DNA of 10,338 nucleotides from Planctomycetaceae bacterium (GCA_003455945.1 DMPQ01000021.1:190-10527), one strand, 5' to 3'. Shown: positions 1-7,459, counted from the stretch's first letter. The notes: a model not told the origin generated them from the sequence alone. Numbers and translations are program-made.

Positions 1-1355
1 CCGGTCGGCATCTTGTCGTTCAGCAGGCGGCCGACGAGCGGCCGGAGAGTCGCTTCGATCCGCCCATAGGCGACATCGTCGCTGCCGTCGCGGGCGCTGA
101 TGATGCAGCCGGTCAGATTGCCTTCCAGCGACTCGAGCACGCGGACCATCTGGTCCCCGTCGCTGCAGAGGACGACGAGCGACGCGTTGCCGAAAGCTTC
201 GGTCTGGAGCCCCTCGCTCGATTCGATGAAGCGATCTCCCGAGACGAACAGCAGCGTATTCGGGCGGCTGCAGCGATTCGGATCGCTCCCCGAGCCGGTC
301 GTCAGGATGCGGGCTCCGGCACCGGTCAGCGCTTCGACGCTCGACGTCAACGCCGACTCGACCGCCGGCGACAGAAGGGTTCCGCGAGGACTCTCGTCGA
401 ACCGGAGCGCGACGTCGGCCATCCAGGTCCGCGACGCTTCGTCGTCGAGCAGGACGACGAGCCCCGGGTTGGTGCAGAACTGGCCGGCTCCCATCAGGCA
501 GCTGCCGCAGAACTCCTCGACCAGTTCGTCGCTCCGCTCGCGCAGCGCTCCGGGAAGGATCACGACCGGATTGATGCTCGAGAGTTCGAGATAGATCGGC
601 TTGCCGACCGCATCGGCCGCCTCCTTCAGCTGCAGCCCGGCATGTCGCGAGCCGGTGTAGCCGGCGGCCCCCAGGCGTCGATCGGCGATCCAGCGCTTTC
701 CGTCGTCATGCGACGTGCGATACAGGAGCTGGACGGTCGCCCCGGGGAGTCCGGCCGCGAGAGCCGCCTGCAGCGCCTCTTCGGCGAACAGCCGAGTCGT
801 GCCGGGATGCGAGCTGTTCGCCTTGCCGATGACCGGATTCCCCGCCGCGATCGCCGCCGCGAAGTCGCCCCCCGACAAACTGCCGAACGCGAAGGGAAAG
901 TTGTTCGGTCCGAAGACGGCGACCGGACCGATTCCGAGGAATCCCGATCGGATCGAGCCCTTGGTGTCGATCGTCGCGTTCCGCCACGATCCTTCCTTGG
1001 CCGCGGCCGCCGCCAGACGAAGCTGATTGACGGTCCGAGGGAACTCGACGTCGGCCAGGCGAGGCGAAACGGGGAGTCCGGTTTCGGCGTGAGCCATCGC
1101 GACGAGCTCGTCCTTCCGCCCTTCGATCCGCGCCGCGTACGCTTCCAGAAACGCCGCGATCGCGTTGCCGGGAGCCCGGCGCAGTTCGTCCGCGATCGCC
1201 GCGGCCGCCTCGAGCGCCCGATCGATGTCGCTCCAGTCGCTGACCGGATAGACGTCGCTCAACGGCTGCCGCGTGTTCGGATTGACGGCCGAGAAGGTCG
1301 AGACGGCGGAGGCCGGAACCCAAGCTCCGTCGATCAGGATCGACTGCACGGTCAT
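1..1355 (-). CDS. 2,5-dioxovalerate (alpha-ketoglutaric semialdehyde) dehydrogenase, 3' end outside window
   Basis: Oxidises alpha-ketoglutaric semialdehyde to alpha-ketoglutarate with NAD(P)+, the last step of oxidative pentose or sugar-acid catabolism, in the cytoplasm. 451 codons are visible and the stop lies beyond base 1; family members are about 520 residues, so some 70 are missing. Seen: FGPNNFPFAF (151-152 NN; N152 is the likely oxyanion Asn), TGSRHAG, the general-base glutamate E257 in YLELSSINPVVILPGAL, and the catalytic cysteine C294 in GAGQFCTNPGLV. The last two blocks are diagnostic of the KGSADH branch of the aldehyde dehydrogenases rather than of betaine or succinate-semialdehyde enzymes. 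The ATG at 1353-1355 has AGAGG 8 bases upstream (1364-1368). The FAH-type dehydratase gene lies 66 bases upstream on the same strand and would supply the substrate, so the two are probably cotranscribed. The family assignment is firm; the sugar that feeds it cannot be read from the sequence. Confidence 0.93.
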   Translation of the reverse strand, partial: MTVQSILIDGAWVPASAVSTFSAVNPNTRQPLSDVYPVSDWSDIDRALEAAAAIADELRRAPGNAIAAFLEAYAARIEGRKDELVAMAHAETGLPVSPRLADVEFPRTVNQLRLAAAAAKEGSWRNATIDTKGSIRSGFLGIGPVAVFGPNNFPFAFGSLSGGDFAAAIAAGNPVIGKANSSHPGTTRLFAEEALQAALAAGLPGATVQLLYRTSHDDGKRWIADRRLGAAGYTGSRHAGLQLKEAADAVGKPIYLELSSINPVVILPGALRERSDELVEEFCGSCLMGAGQFCTNPGLVVLLDDEASRTWMADVALRFDESPRGTLLSPAVESALTSSVEALTGAGARILTTGSGSDPNRCSRPNTLLFVSGDRFIESSEGLQTEAFGNASLVVLCSDGDQMVRVLESLEGNLTGCIISARDGSDDVAYGRIEATLRPLVGRLLNDKMPT

Positions 1356-1421
1356 GAGAACATCCTCTCGTGAAGCGCCGCCGAGGCGAGAGCCGCGCGC
1401 GGCGAGTCGGGGGCGGAATCG

Positions 1422-2285
1422 TCAGCCGCGGATCACCCGATTGGTCAGCGTGCCGAGCGGGCCGATCTCGATCGAGACCTCGTCGCCCGGTTCCAGCGTG
1501 AAGGTCGAGTCGGGGACGACGCCGGTGCCGGTCATCAGCAGCACGCCGTCCGGAAACGAATTGTCTCGTCCGAGCCAGCCGATCAGTTCGTCGAACTTGC
1601 GAGCCATCTGATCGACCGAGGTGCGACCGGCGAAGATCTCGCTCCCTCCGCGGACGATCGACAGCGCGATCGGCCACGATTCGGCTCCCGACACGCTCGC
1701 CGCCAACACGATCCCCGGACCGAGCGCGCAACTCTGATCGTAGACCTTGGCCTGAGGCAAATAGAGCGGGTTGTCCCCTTCGATGTCGCGCGAGCTGACG
1801 TCGTTGCCGACGGTGAAGCCGACCAGTCGCAACCGGGAATCGAGTACCAGCGTCAGTTCCGGCTCGGGAACGTTCCAGGTCGCGTCGGTTCGGATGCGGA
1901 TCGAGCCGAGATGACCGACGACGCGATGCGGCGTCGCCTTGAGGAAGAGCTCGGGGCGCGGCGACGTGTAGACGCGGTCGTAGCACGAGGCGGCCGCTTC
2001 GGATTCCTCCATCCGAGCCGACTTGCTCCGCGTGTAGGTGACTCCCGCCGCCCAGACCTCCTGCCGATCGAGCGGCGAGAGCCAGGTGAGACCGGCGAGC
2101 GGGCGCGGAGCCGACGCGGATTCGAGCGTGCGGACCGCTGCGACCGGATCATCGCTCTCGAGCAGGTCGCTGAGCTGCTGACCCGCTCCGGGGAGCCCGA
2201 GCGGGTAGACGGTCTCGCCGACGACCGAGGCGACGAAGCTCTCGGCTCCGTCGCTCAGGCGGGCGAGGCAGATCGGGCGGTCCAT
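1422..2285 (-). CDS. FAH-superfamily 2-keto-3-deoxy-sugar-acid dehydratase (KdaD/XylX/AraD1-like)
   Basis: Predicted to dehydrate a 2-keto-3-deoxypentonate to alpha-ketoglutaric semialdehyde, using a divalent metal, in the cytoplasm. The 287-residue protein shows the FAH-fold metal site: E141 and E143 in NVPEPELTL and D162 in GNDVSSRD, plus K180 in QAKVYDQS followed by the superfamily LGPG. The spacing matches, from memory, archaeal 2-keto-3-deoxy-arabinonate dehydratase. The C-terminal MTGTGVVPD (from 251) and EPGDEVSIEI are also typical of the superfamily. The length fits the roughly 300-residue family. The frame stays open to an ATG at 2462, but I chose the ATG at 2283-2285 because GGAG lies 6 bases upstream and the sequence before it is arginine-rich and unlike the family. 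The next gene, 66 bases downstream, oxidises the expected product. An alternative is a 2,4-diketo-3-deoxy-sugar-acid hydrolase of the fucose/rhamnose routes (LRA6-like); the KGSADH neighbour argues for the dehydratase. Confidence 0.87.
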   Translation of the reverse strand: MDRPICLARLSDGAESFVASVVGETVYPLGLPGAGQQLSDLLESDDPVAAVRTLESASAPRPLAGLTWLSPLDRQEVWAAGVTYTRSKSARMEESEAAASCYDRVYTSPRPELFLKATPHRVVGHLGSIRIRTDATWNVPEPELTLVLDSRLRLVGFTVGNDVSSRDIEGDNPLYLPQAKVYDQSCALGPGIVLAASVSGAESWPIALSIVRGGSEIFAGRTSVDQMARKFDELIGWLGRDNSFPDGVLLMTGTGVVPDSTFTLEPGDEVSIEIGPLGTLTNRVIRG

Positions 2286-2291
2286 CGAACG

Positions 2292-2295
2292 CTCC
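2292..2295 (-). promoter_or_regulatory. Ribosome binding site deciding the FAH-dehydratase start
   Basis: GGAG on the minus strand, 6 bases before the ATG at 2283-2285. It supports this start over the in-frame ATG at 2462, which would add 59 residues of arginine- and proline-rich sequence not expected in the family. Confidence 0.6.
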
Positions 2296-2557
2296 GGAAT
2301 TTCGGCCGACCGTAGGAGGGCGGCAAGGGGACGAAGGGAGAGGGGGCGGACCCCAGGGGCGATCGCCTCGACGAACCGAGCATGATAGCGATCGCAAGGG
2401 CGACCGACGACGCCCCCGCTCCGCACGAAGAGAGCGAGACGGAGGCTCTGCGCCGGGCGCAACCCAGGTCAACCGATGCGCGCCGACGAACGACGTCGGG
2501 GGGCGACGTGTTCGCTGAGTGACTGACGTTCGCGTCGCACCTTGACGATCCTGAAAC

Positions 2558-2571
2558 GACCGCGATCGGTC
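2558..2571 (-). terminator. Weak hairpin just downstream of the symporter stop
   Basis: On the minus strand GACCG-atcg-CGGTC forms a 5-bp GC stem with a 4-base loop, about 15 bases past the symporter stop codon, followed by GTTTC. The stem is short and there is no clear T-run, so this is only a possible terminator. Confidence 0.22.
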
Positions 2572-2586
2572 CCGGTGCTTCGCGAA

Positions 2587-4737
2587 TCAGGCGGGCGCAT
2601 CCTCCGCCTCCTCTTCGCCGAAGAACCGCTTCACTTCGGCATCGGCCGGAGGGGCGGTGGCGAGCGACAGGAGGAGGCCGACGGCGAAGCTCGCCGCGGC
2701 TCCGACGACGAACGGATGAAGACCGAACGGTTCGAGCGGCTCCATCTTGCGGAAGCCCGACTGCCAGTAGCCGTAGCCGTACAGGAAGTTGTAGACGGTC
2801 AGCCCGGCGAGCATCGACCCGAAGGCTCCCGCCTTGTTGAAGCGTCTCCAATACAGCGCCAGGAAGACCGGAGCCAGAAAGCAGGTCGAGAGGCCGCTGG
2901 TGGTATAGACGATCATGTCCTGCAGGAACTGCGGCGGATCGAGCGCCGCCCAGGTCGCCGCGAAACCGATCACGACGGTCGAGCCGACCGAGATCGCCTT
3001 GAGCCGCCCTTCGCTGGCGCGCGGATCGATCGAGCGATGATAGAGATCGCGTGCGATCGACGACGCATTGACCAGCAGGAAGCTGTCGACCGTGCTCATC
3101 ACCGCGGCGAACGGAGCGGCGAGCAGCAGGCCGGCGAGCCACGGGACGCCGGCCAGATGAGTCACGTGCGCCGCCATTTCGGGCATGATCCGATCCGGCT
3201 CGATCTCCCACCCCGGCAACAGGACGCGCGACAACGCGAAGATCACGACGAGCGGGAAGTAGATCATCGCGTAGTAGACCGCCATCGTGAACATCGCACG
3301 CTGCAGCGTCCGCGAATCGCGGAAGGCGAGCAGTCGGACCATGTTGCTCGGCTGTCCGGAGCCCGAGAAGTTCCACATCAGGAAGAACGACATCGCGAGA
3401 CCGAGCGACAGGAACCCTTCCGGGCGCTTCGGATCAGGGCCCGGAAGCCTGACGTACGCTCCTGCCTCCCCTGCCCCCGATGCGTACTCGAAGGTCGGCA
3501 CCGGCCGCTCGGCCGCCGTGTAGTCCGCTGCTTCGGCGACTCGCACGCGCAGCCCCGGGGGAAGCTCCTGACGGTCGATCCGTTCGATCTCGTCCGGGGT
3601 CGTCAGCTCGATCACCGGAATCAGATGCGGCGGATCGGCCGGATCGATCGGCTTCCAGACGACTTGCGTCGCTCCCTCGCGCAGCTCGGATCGCGACTTG
3701 GTCCGAAAGACCCGTTTGCGTCCCGATTCGGGCTCGACCAGCAGGATCCAGGCCCCCTTGGGAATCGAAGCGGTCGACGCGGCGTCGCTTGCGGAATCGC
3801 CGCTCGCGGAATCGCCGTTTGCGGAATCGTCGCTCGCCGATGTGTCGTTCGATTCCCCTGAGGTCGCGTCGACTCGTTCGACGATCAGATGGCGATGTTC
3901 GGGAGGGGTCATGCGGACGAGCTTGCGATGCGCCGCGTCCAGCCCGCCGACTGCCCAGATGGTCAGCGGCAACATGATCAGCACGCCGGCGACCATGATC
4001 GCCCCCTGCATCACGTCGGTCCAGACGACGGCGCGGAAGCCGCCGTAGGCCGTGTAGAAGATGACGGTCAGCGAGAAGAGGATCAGGCAGAGCACGTAGC
4101 CCGGTTCGCGCAGCGCCACCTCCATGCCGAGTCCGTCACCGAGCCACGAAACGACGAGCAGCTTCCCCTGTTCATACGCGAACTGGCCGCCGAGCAGCGT
4201 TTCGATGATCTTCGCGCCGGCCTTGAACTGGCCGATCAGATTCAGACTCAGGAAGAGAACGATGGTCAGCGTGCAGAGAGCGCCGAACCAGGGGCTCCCC
4301 ATCCGATCGCGGAGCAGGTCCGGCACGGTGATCGCTCCGGTCCGTCGCGCCACCTGATTCATCCGCTTGGCGACGAGTCCCATCGAGACGAGCGGCACGA
4401 TCATGTAACCGCCGATCCAGAGTCCGACGGCCCAGCCGTGCGTGTAGATCAGCGCCGGGACTCCCATGAACGTTCCGCCCGACGCGCTCGTCGCGGCGTA
4501 GGTCATCGCGAACGCCCACATGCCGAGCGAGCGACTGCCGAGAAAGTACTCGCCGAGAAACTCGCGGTTCCGTCCGACACGGTCGGCGATGATCGCGATC
4601 GCGAAGACGACGACGCTGTAGAGAGCAAAGACGATCAGCGCGCCGCCGTAGACCTGTTGAGCCAGCAGGCCGAGCGGATCGCCTGCGACCGATCGCATCG
4701 CCGTGGCGCCGAAAAGGTCGATTGCGTCGGGACTCAT
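2587..4737 (-). CDS. PanF-like sodium:solute symporter (SSS family) with a large inserted loop
   Basis: An inner-membrane Na+-coupled uptake carrier of 716 residues; pantothenate carriers of this group are about 480. The N-terminal half aligns with PanF as I recall it: a Tyr-Phe-Leu-Gly-Ser-Arg-Ser block, AMTYAATSASGGTFMG, then ARRTGAITVPDLLRDRM. The C-terminal half also fits, with SGSGQPSNMVRLLAF, LLLAAPFAAVMSTVDSFLL and FLALYWRRFNKAGA. Hydrophobic segments are consistent with about 12-13 helices. The excess length lies mainly between M276 and F442: a hydrophilic stretch with a Ser/Asp/Ala-rich repeat near residues 298-317, then a segment that looks foldable (WILLVEPESGRKRVFR). The ATG overlaps the stop of the YhdT-like gene (ATGA, 4734-4737), and AAGGGAG lies 7 bases upstream (4745-4751), so translation is probably coupled. 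The substrate is unknown. Pantothenate is one option; a sugar acid is suggested only by the catabolic genes downstream. Confidence 0.9.
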   Translation of the reverse strand: MSPDAIDLFGATAMRSVAGDPLGLLAQQVYGGALIVFALYSVVVFAIAIIADRVGRNREFLGEYFLGSRSLGMWAFAMTYAATSASGGTFMGVPALIYTHGWAVGLWIGGYMIVPLVSMGLVAKRMNQVARRTGAITVPDLLRDRMGSPWFGALCTLTIVLFLSLNLIGQFKAGAKIIETLLGGQFAYEQGKLLVVSWLGDGLGMEVALREPGYVLCLILFSLTVIFYTAYGGFRAVVWTDVMQGAIMVAGVLIMLPLTIWAVGGLDAAHRKLVRMTPPEHRHLIVERVDATSGESNDTSASDDSANGDSASGDSASDAASTASIPKGAWILLVEPESGRKRVFRTKSRSELREGATQVVWKPIDPADPPHLIPVIELTTPDEIERIDRQELPPGLRVRVAEAADYTAAERPVPTFEYASGAGEAGAYVRLPGPDPKRPEGFLSLGLAMSFFLMWNFSGSGQPSNMVRLLAFRDSRTLQRAMFTMAVYYAMIYFPLVVIFALSRVLLPGWEIEPDRIMPEMAAHVTHLAGVPWLAGLLLAAPFAAVMSTVDSFLLVNASSIARDLYHRSIDPRASEGRLKAISVGSTVVIGFAATWAALDPPQFLQDMIVYTTSGLSTCFLAPVFLALYWRRFNKAGAFGSMLAGLTVYNFLYGYGYWQSGFRKMEPLEPFGLHPFVVGAAASFAVGLLLSLATAPPADAEVKRFFGEEEAEDAPA
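3786..3845 (-). repeat. 15-bp coding minisatellite inside the symporter insertion
   Basis: Three units of 15 bp (3786-3800, 3801-3815, 3816-3830) differ at only a few positions, followed by a degenerate fourth (3831-3845). On the coding strand a unit reads GGCGATTCCGCAAGC, encoding Gly-Asp-Ser-Ala-Ser. The period is a multiple of three, so copy-number changes would keep the frame. The encoded tract is flexible, acidic and serine-rich, and lies in the non-conserved loop rather than in a membrane helix. Confidence 0.85.
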
Positions 4738-5138
4738 CGCAAGGCTCCCTTCGAGACGCTTGCGGGATCGTCATCGTTCGCCAGTCCGGCGGGAGGGCGT
4801 TCGCGACCGAGCGGATCGTCGGCCAGATAGAAGAAGCAGAACCAACCGGTGATCGCCGTCCCGAGGACCCACGGGACGAGCAGACTCCAGAAGACCCAGG
4901 TCGGAACGCCCAGGATCGCCTGACGCTCCGCCGTCTCGACGTCGAGCGTTCCGAAGCCGAACAGGCGTGCCGAGCCGAGCGCCCAGACCATCATCAGCAG
5001 ACAGATCAGCACGATCACCGTCGTCTCGCGGCGCGCGTGACGATAGACCGGATCGAGCGGCCAGTGCGACGACTTGCTCGCGCTCGACGCGAGACCGGAG
5101 GCGAGCGAACGACCGGACGGATCGGACTCGGACGTCAT
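4734..5138 (-). CDS. YhdT/DUF997-like small membrane protein paired with the symporter
   Basis: 134 residues with two predicted membrane helices, about 39-58 (VIVLICLLMMVWALGS) and 82-106 (VFWSLLVPWVLGTAITGWF). A charged RHARRE precedes the first helix and FYLADDPLG follows the second. This order (basic RE, helix, Gly-Val-Pro-Thr-Trp, helix, Asp-Asp-Pro-Leu) matches the YhdT family, which precedes panF in enterobacteria and is thought to be an accessory of SSS carriers; its biochemical role is not established. Tails at both ends are longer than in E. coli YhdT (about 80 residues) and serine- or aspartate-rich. The ATG at 5136-5138 has GAAGGA 7 bases upstream (5146-5151). The frame extends upstream to an ATG at 5378, but that part is arginine-rich and unlike the family. 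The stop overlaps the symporter start, so this is the first gene of a tight pair. Confidence 0.85.
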   Translation of the reverse strand: MTSESDPSGRSLASGLASSASKSSHWPLDPVYRHARRETTVIVLICLLMMVWALGSARLFGFGTLDVETAERQAILGVPTWVFWSLLVPWVLGTAITGWFCFFYLADDPLGRERPPAGLANDDDPASVSKGALR

Positions 5139-5470
5139 CGTCGAATCCTTCGCTACTTGGCGGCGGGAGGGGATGCGGTGGGAGCGGTGCGGACGAGTCG
5201 GAACCGAACGGACCGAGTACGCGCGACGCCACGTTGTTCGTGCGCCGCGGCGGTCTTGCGGCGACAGCGACTCTTTCGGGAGGGAGCAGCGTAGCATCCG
5301 TCGAACGCGATCGAAAGCGCGACCCCGTGAACCTCCCTTCGGCCCTCTCGTCCGGCGACTCGGATCGGCAAAGCGCATTTGATGCGAGACGTTGCCGGCG
5401 GCGACCGAAGTCCCCGCGATGTCGTCCGTCGTGACGCGAGTTTCTTGCGGTCGCTCGACACCCGGTTACG
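5139..5470. other. Divergent intergenic region between YhdT-like gene and hybrid kinase
   Basis: About 330 bases, or 464 if the kinase starts at 5603, with no supported gene; frames across it give arginine- and serine-rich peptides. It must carry the promoter of the YhdT-like/symporter pair leftward and of the kinase rightward. I could not identify convincing -35/-10 pairs. A short perfect inverted repeat, CGCAT-ttg-ATGCG, lies at 5374-5386 and is the only symmetric element I would flag as a possible operator. Confidence 0.5.
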
Positions 5471-7459
5471 ATGGTCGGCGACGGGGGGAACGCGACGAAC
5501 TGCCGGAGGGTTCCGGACGGCGCGAGGATCAAGGGAGTCGACGCTCGTCGCGCCGGCCCCGTCTCACCGGTCGCGGTCGGTACGCTACGCATCGAGGTCG
5601 ACTTGTCCGAGGGAGCGACGAACGACCGCCGAGTTCGCCTTGCGTCCGACCATCGCCCCAGTCGTCGGCGGTGGCGCCGCTCGTTCGTCATTCTGGCGAT
5701 CGGCGCGACGGTGGCTGCCGCGGCTCTCTACGGGCGCCTGATGGCGCATCGCGAGACGGAGCGATTGGCGGCCGATCGGCAGCGTCTGGGAGTGCTGCTC
5801 GAACGAGTCCGCGGAATGCCTCGTCTGGCCGGCATTCTGCAGCAGGCGGTGCTCGCCAAGGCGGGGCTCCGGCAGGAAAACCCGACGCAACTGATGACCG
5901 CCGCCTGGTGGCAGGCGCGGACCGCCATCACCGATCTGCGACGAGCCGAACGGGAGCATCCCGATCTCGCAGCAGCGCTCGATGATCTGTGCGACGAGAT
6001 GGATCGGCTCCGCGAAGCGTACGATTCGCTCCGACGGACTCCCGAGACGGCGGACGATGCGCGGCGCGTGATGGACCGCGTCGCCGATCTCGGCAATCGA
6101 GCGACTCAGGCTTGCCTCGCTGCTTCGGACATCGTGTCGCGGCGGACCGGCGCGGTCGAACGCTCGCTCGAGAAGTCGCGCGAGTGGGAAGGTCAGCTGA
6201 TCGTCGGTGCGATCGTCGCGCTGTTGTCGACCTTCGTCGCCCTCGGCGTCTATGTCGTCGTGTCGATCCGCATCGCCGCTCGACAGCGTCTGCAGGAGCA
6301 GCTGCGCAACACGCAGGAACATCTTTCTCTGGCGCTCCAGGATCTCGAAGGTTCGCAGCCCGAGCTGATCGATCGGGAACGGAAGCGTCTGCTCGGCGAG
6401 GTGGCCGAGAGCGTGGCTCACGAGCTGCGCAACGTGCTCATGCCGATCAGTGCGATGAGCGAGCTGCTGCTCGACGACCCGTCGCTCGACGGCGATCGGC
6501 GCCGAGCGGTCGAAACGATTCGGACGAGCTGTCGCGATGCCGCGGCGATCCTGGCCAACATGAAGGGATATCTGGGAGTCGTCGGTCAGGCGTCGCAACT
6601 CCGCTCGGTCGACCTCTGCGATCTGCTGCGACAGGTGGTCGAGTTCACGCGTCCGAAATGGGAGACCGAAGCGCTGCGGCGAAAGGTCGCGATCCGCGTC
6701 GAACTCGAATTGCCCGATCGATTGTCGGTCACCGGAGTCGACACCGAACTGCGGCAGATCTTCACCAACGTCCTGCTCAACGCGATCGAGGCGATGTCGA
6801 GCTCGGGGACGATCCGAATCGGTGCGCAGCGCGAACGACAACGCGTGCTCGTGACGATCCGGGACGAAGGGGACGGGATCGTCGATCGGGAACGACTGGC
6901 GAGCGGGGCCGCAGGGTCGACCAAGCCGAGCGGTCTGGGAATCGGCCTGCGCGTCTGTCGGCAGCTGGTTCAGGCGTACCGCGGCACGATCGACTTCCGC
7001 AGTGCGGATGGCGTCGGAACGACGTGCGAGATCCGGTTGCCGGCCGATCAGCATCGCAAGTCGCGCGCGACGACTCGGCCGCCGGTGGCGCGCTACGATG
7101 GGTTGCGACTGCTCTGCATCGACGACGATCCGGCGGTACTCGAGTCGCTCGCGGCACTCCTCCGAAGTCTCGGTTCCGAAGTCGCGGTCGCCGACAGTGG
7201 AGACGGCGCACTGATGCTGCAGCGCCAGCAGCGGTTCGACGTCGTCCTTTGCGATCTCGGACTCGGCGCCGAGAACGGACTCGACGTCCTGCAGCGACTG
7301 AGTCGCGAGGATCGCGAGTTGGTGACGGTGCTGATCACCGGCTGGGATGGCGGTTCCTGGGAGAGCCATCCGTTCGTGCCGCGGTTCGTGTTGGCCAAGC
7401 CCGCGACTCGCGAACAATTGGCCCGCGTGCTCGATGCCGCTCGGGAAGCGACGAGCTGA
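5471..7459 (+). CDS. Membrane-bound hybrid histidine kinase with C-terminal receiver
   Basis: A sensor kinase that autophosphorylates on His and passes the phosphate to its own receiver; the signal is unknown. Order from the 5471 start: basic RRRWRR then helix 1 (about 72-89); a sensor region of about 150 residues, charged and helical-looking, with no recognised fold; helix 2 (about 242-266); a short linker with coiled-coil character and no clear HAMP; the H-box with H317 in VAHELRNVLMPI; N437 in VLLNAIEAM; the G1 box D465-E-G-D-G; the G2 box GLGIGL (488-493); then a receiver with D551-D553, phospho-acceptor D595 in VVLCDLGL, T623 and K643 in LAKPA. All catalytic residues are present. There is no DNA-binding output, so either a partner is elsewhere or the receiver acts on protein partners. 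The start is uncertain: ATG 5471 lacks a ribosome site and its first 44 codons include AGG, GGG and CTA; TTG 5603 with GAGG 5 bases upstream gives a 618-residue protein that keeps both helices. Divergent from the symporter pair. Confidence 0.92.
   Translation: MVGDGGNATNCRRVPDGARIKGVDARRAGPVSPVAVGTLRIEVDLSEGATNDRRVRLASDHRPSRRRWRRSFVILAIGATVAAAALYGRLMAHRETERLAADRQRLGVLLERVRGMPRLAGILQQAVLAKAGLRQENPTQLMTAAWWQARTAITDLRRAEREHPDLAAALDDLCDEMDRLREAYDSLRRTPETADDARRVMDRVADLGNRATQACLAASDIVSRRTGAVERSLEKSREWEGQLIVGAIVALLSTFVALGVYVVVSIRIAARQRLQEQLRNTQEHLSLALQDLEGSQPELIDRERKRLLGEVAESVAHELRNVLMPISAMSELLLDDPSLDGDRRRAVETIRTSCRDAAAILANMKGYLGVVGQASQLRSVDLCDLLRQVVEFTRPKWETEALRRKVAIRVELELPDRLSVTGVDTELRQIFTNVLLNAIEAMSSSGTIRIGAQRERQRVLVTIRDEGDGIVDRERLASGAAGSTKPSGLGIGLRVCRQLVQAYRGTIDFRSADGVGTTCEIRLPADQHRKSRATTRPPVARYDGLRLLCIDDDPAVLESLAALLRSLGSEVAVADSGDGALMLQRQQRFDVVLCDLGLGAENGLDVLQRLSREDRELVTVLITGWDGGSWESHPFVPRFVLAKPATREQLARVLDAAREATS
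5594..5597 (+). promoter_or_regulatory. Candidate ribosome binding site for an alternative kinase start
   Basis: GAGG lies 5 bases before the in-frame TTG at 5603. It would place the first membrane helix about 28 residues from the N-terminus, usual for this architecture. The ATG at 5471 has no comparable site. The match is short, so this is suggestive only. Confidence 0.35.

Larger units (their letters stand above)
2286..2586. other. Intergenic region between symporter and FAH dehydratase (301 bases)
   Basis: No supported gene. The frames open across it translate to arginine-rich, low-complexity peptides. It should hold the 3' end of the symporter transcript and perhaps a promoter for the dehydratase-dehydrogenase pair. 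A TATCAT hexamer on the minus strand (2382-2387), about 97 bases before the dehydratase ATG, could be a -10 box, but I see no good -35 partner. Two copies of GCGATCGC (2359-2366 and 2388-2395) flank it. If the gap is a real transcription boundary, the symporter and the catabolic genes are separate units on the same strand. Confidence 0.5.

Noticed and set aside
706..1986. 426-codon minus-strand frame overlapping the dehydrogenase and dehydratase
   Set aside because: It is arginine-rich, out of frame with both enzymes, and without any recognisable motif.
2255..3376. 373-codon minus-strand frame overlapping the symporter and running to the dehydratase start
   Set aside because: It is out of frame with both real genes, and its translation is arginine/serine-rich with no membrane helix where the true frame has several.
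2542..3861. 439-codon plus-strand frame opposite the symporter
   Set aside because: A shadow of the symporter gene; its composition is Arg/Asp/Gln-rich and no ribosome site or domain supports it.
5153..5461. 102-codon minus-strand frame as an extra gene upstream of the YhdT-like gene
   Set aside because: Arg/Ser/Ala composition, no domain and no good ribosome site; more likely promoter DNA.
5585..7417. 610-codon open frame antisense to the histidine kinase
   Set aside because: The plus-strand frame has every kinase and receiver motif. The antisense product is a low-complexity Arg/Asp/Gln-rich shadow produced by the GC-rich third positions.
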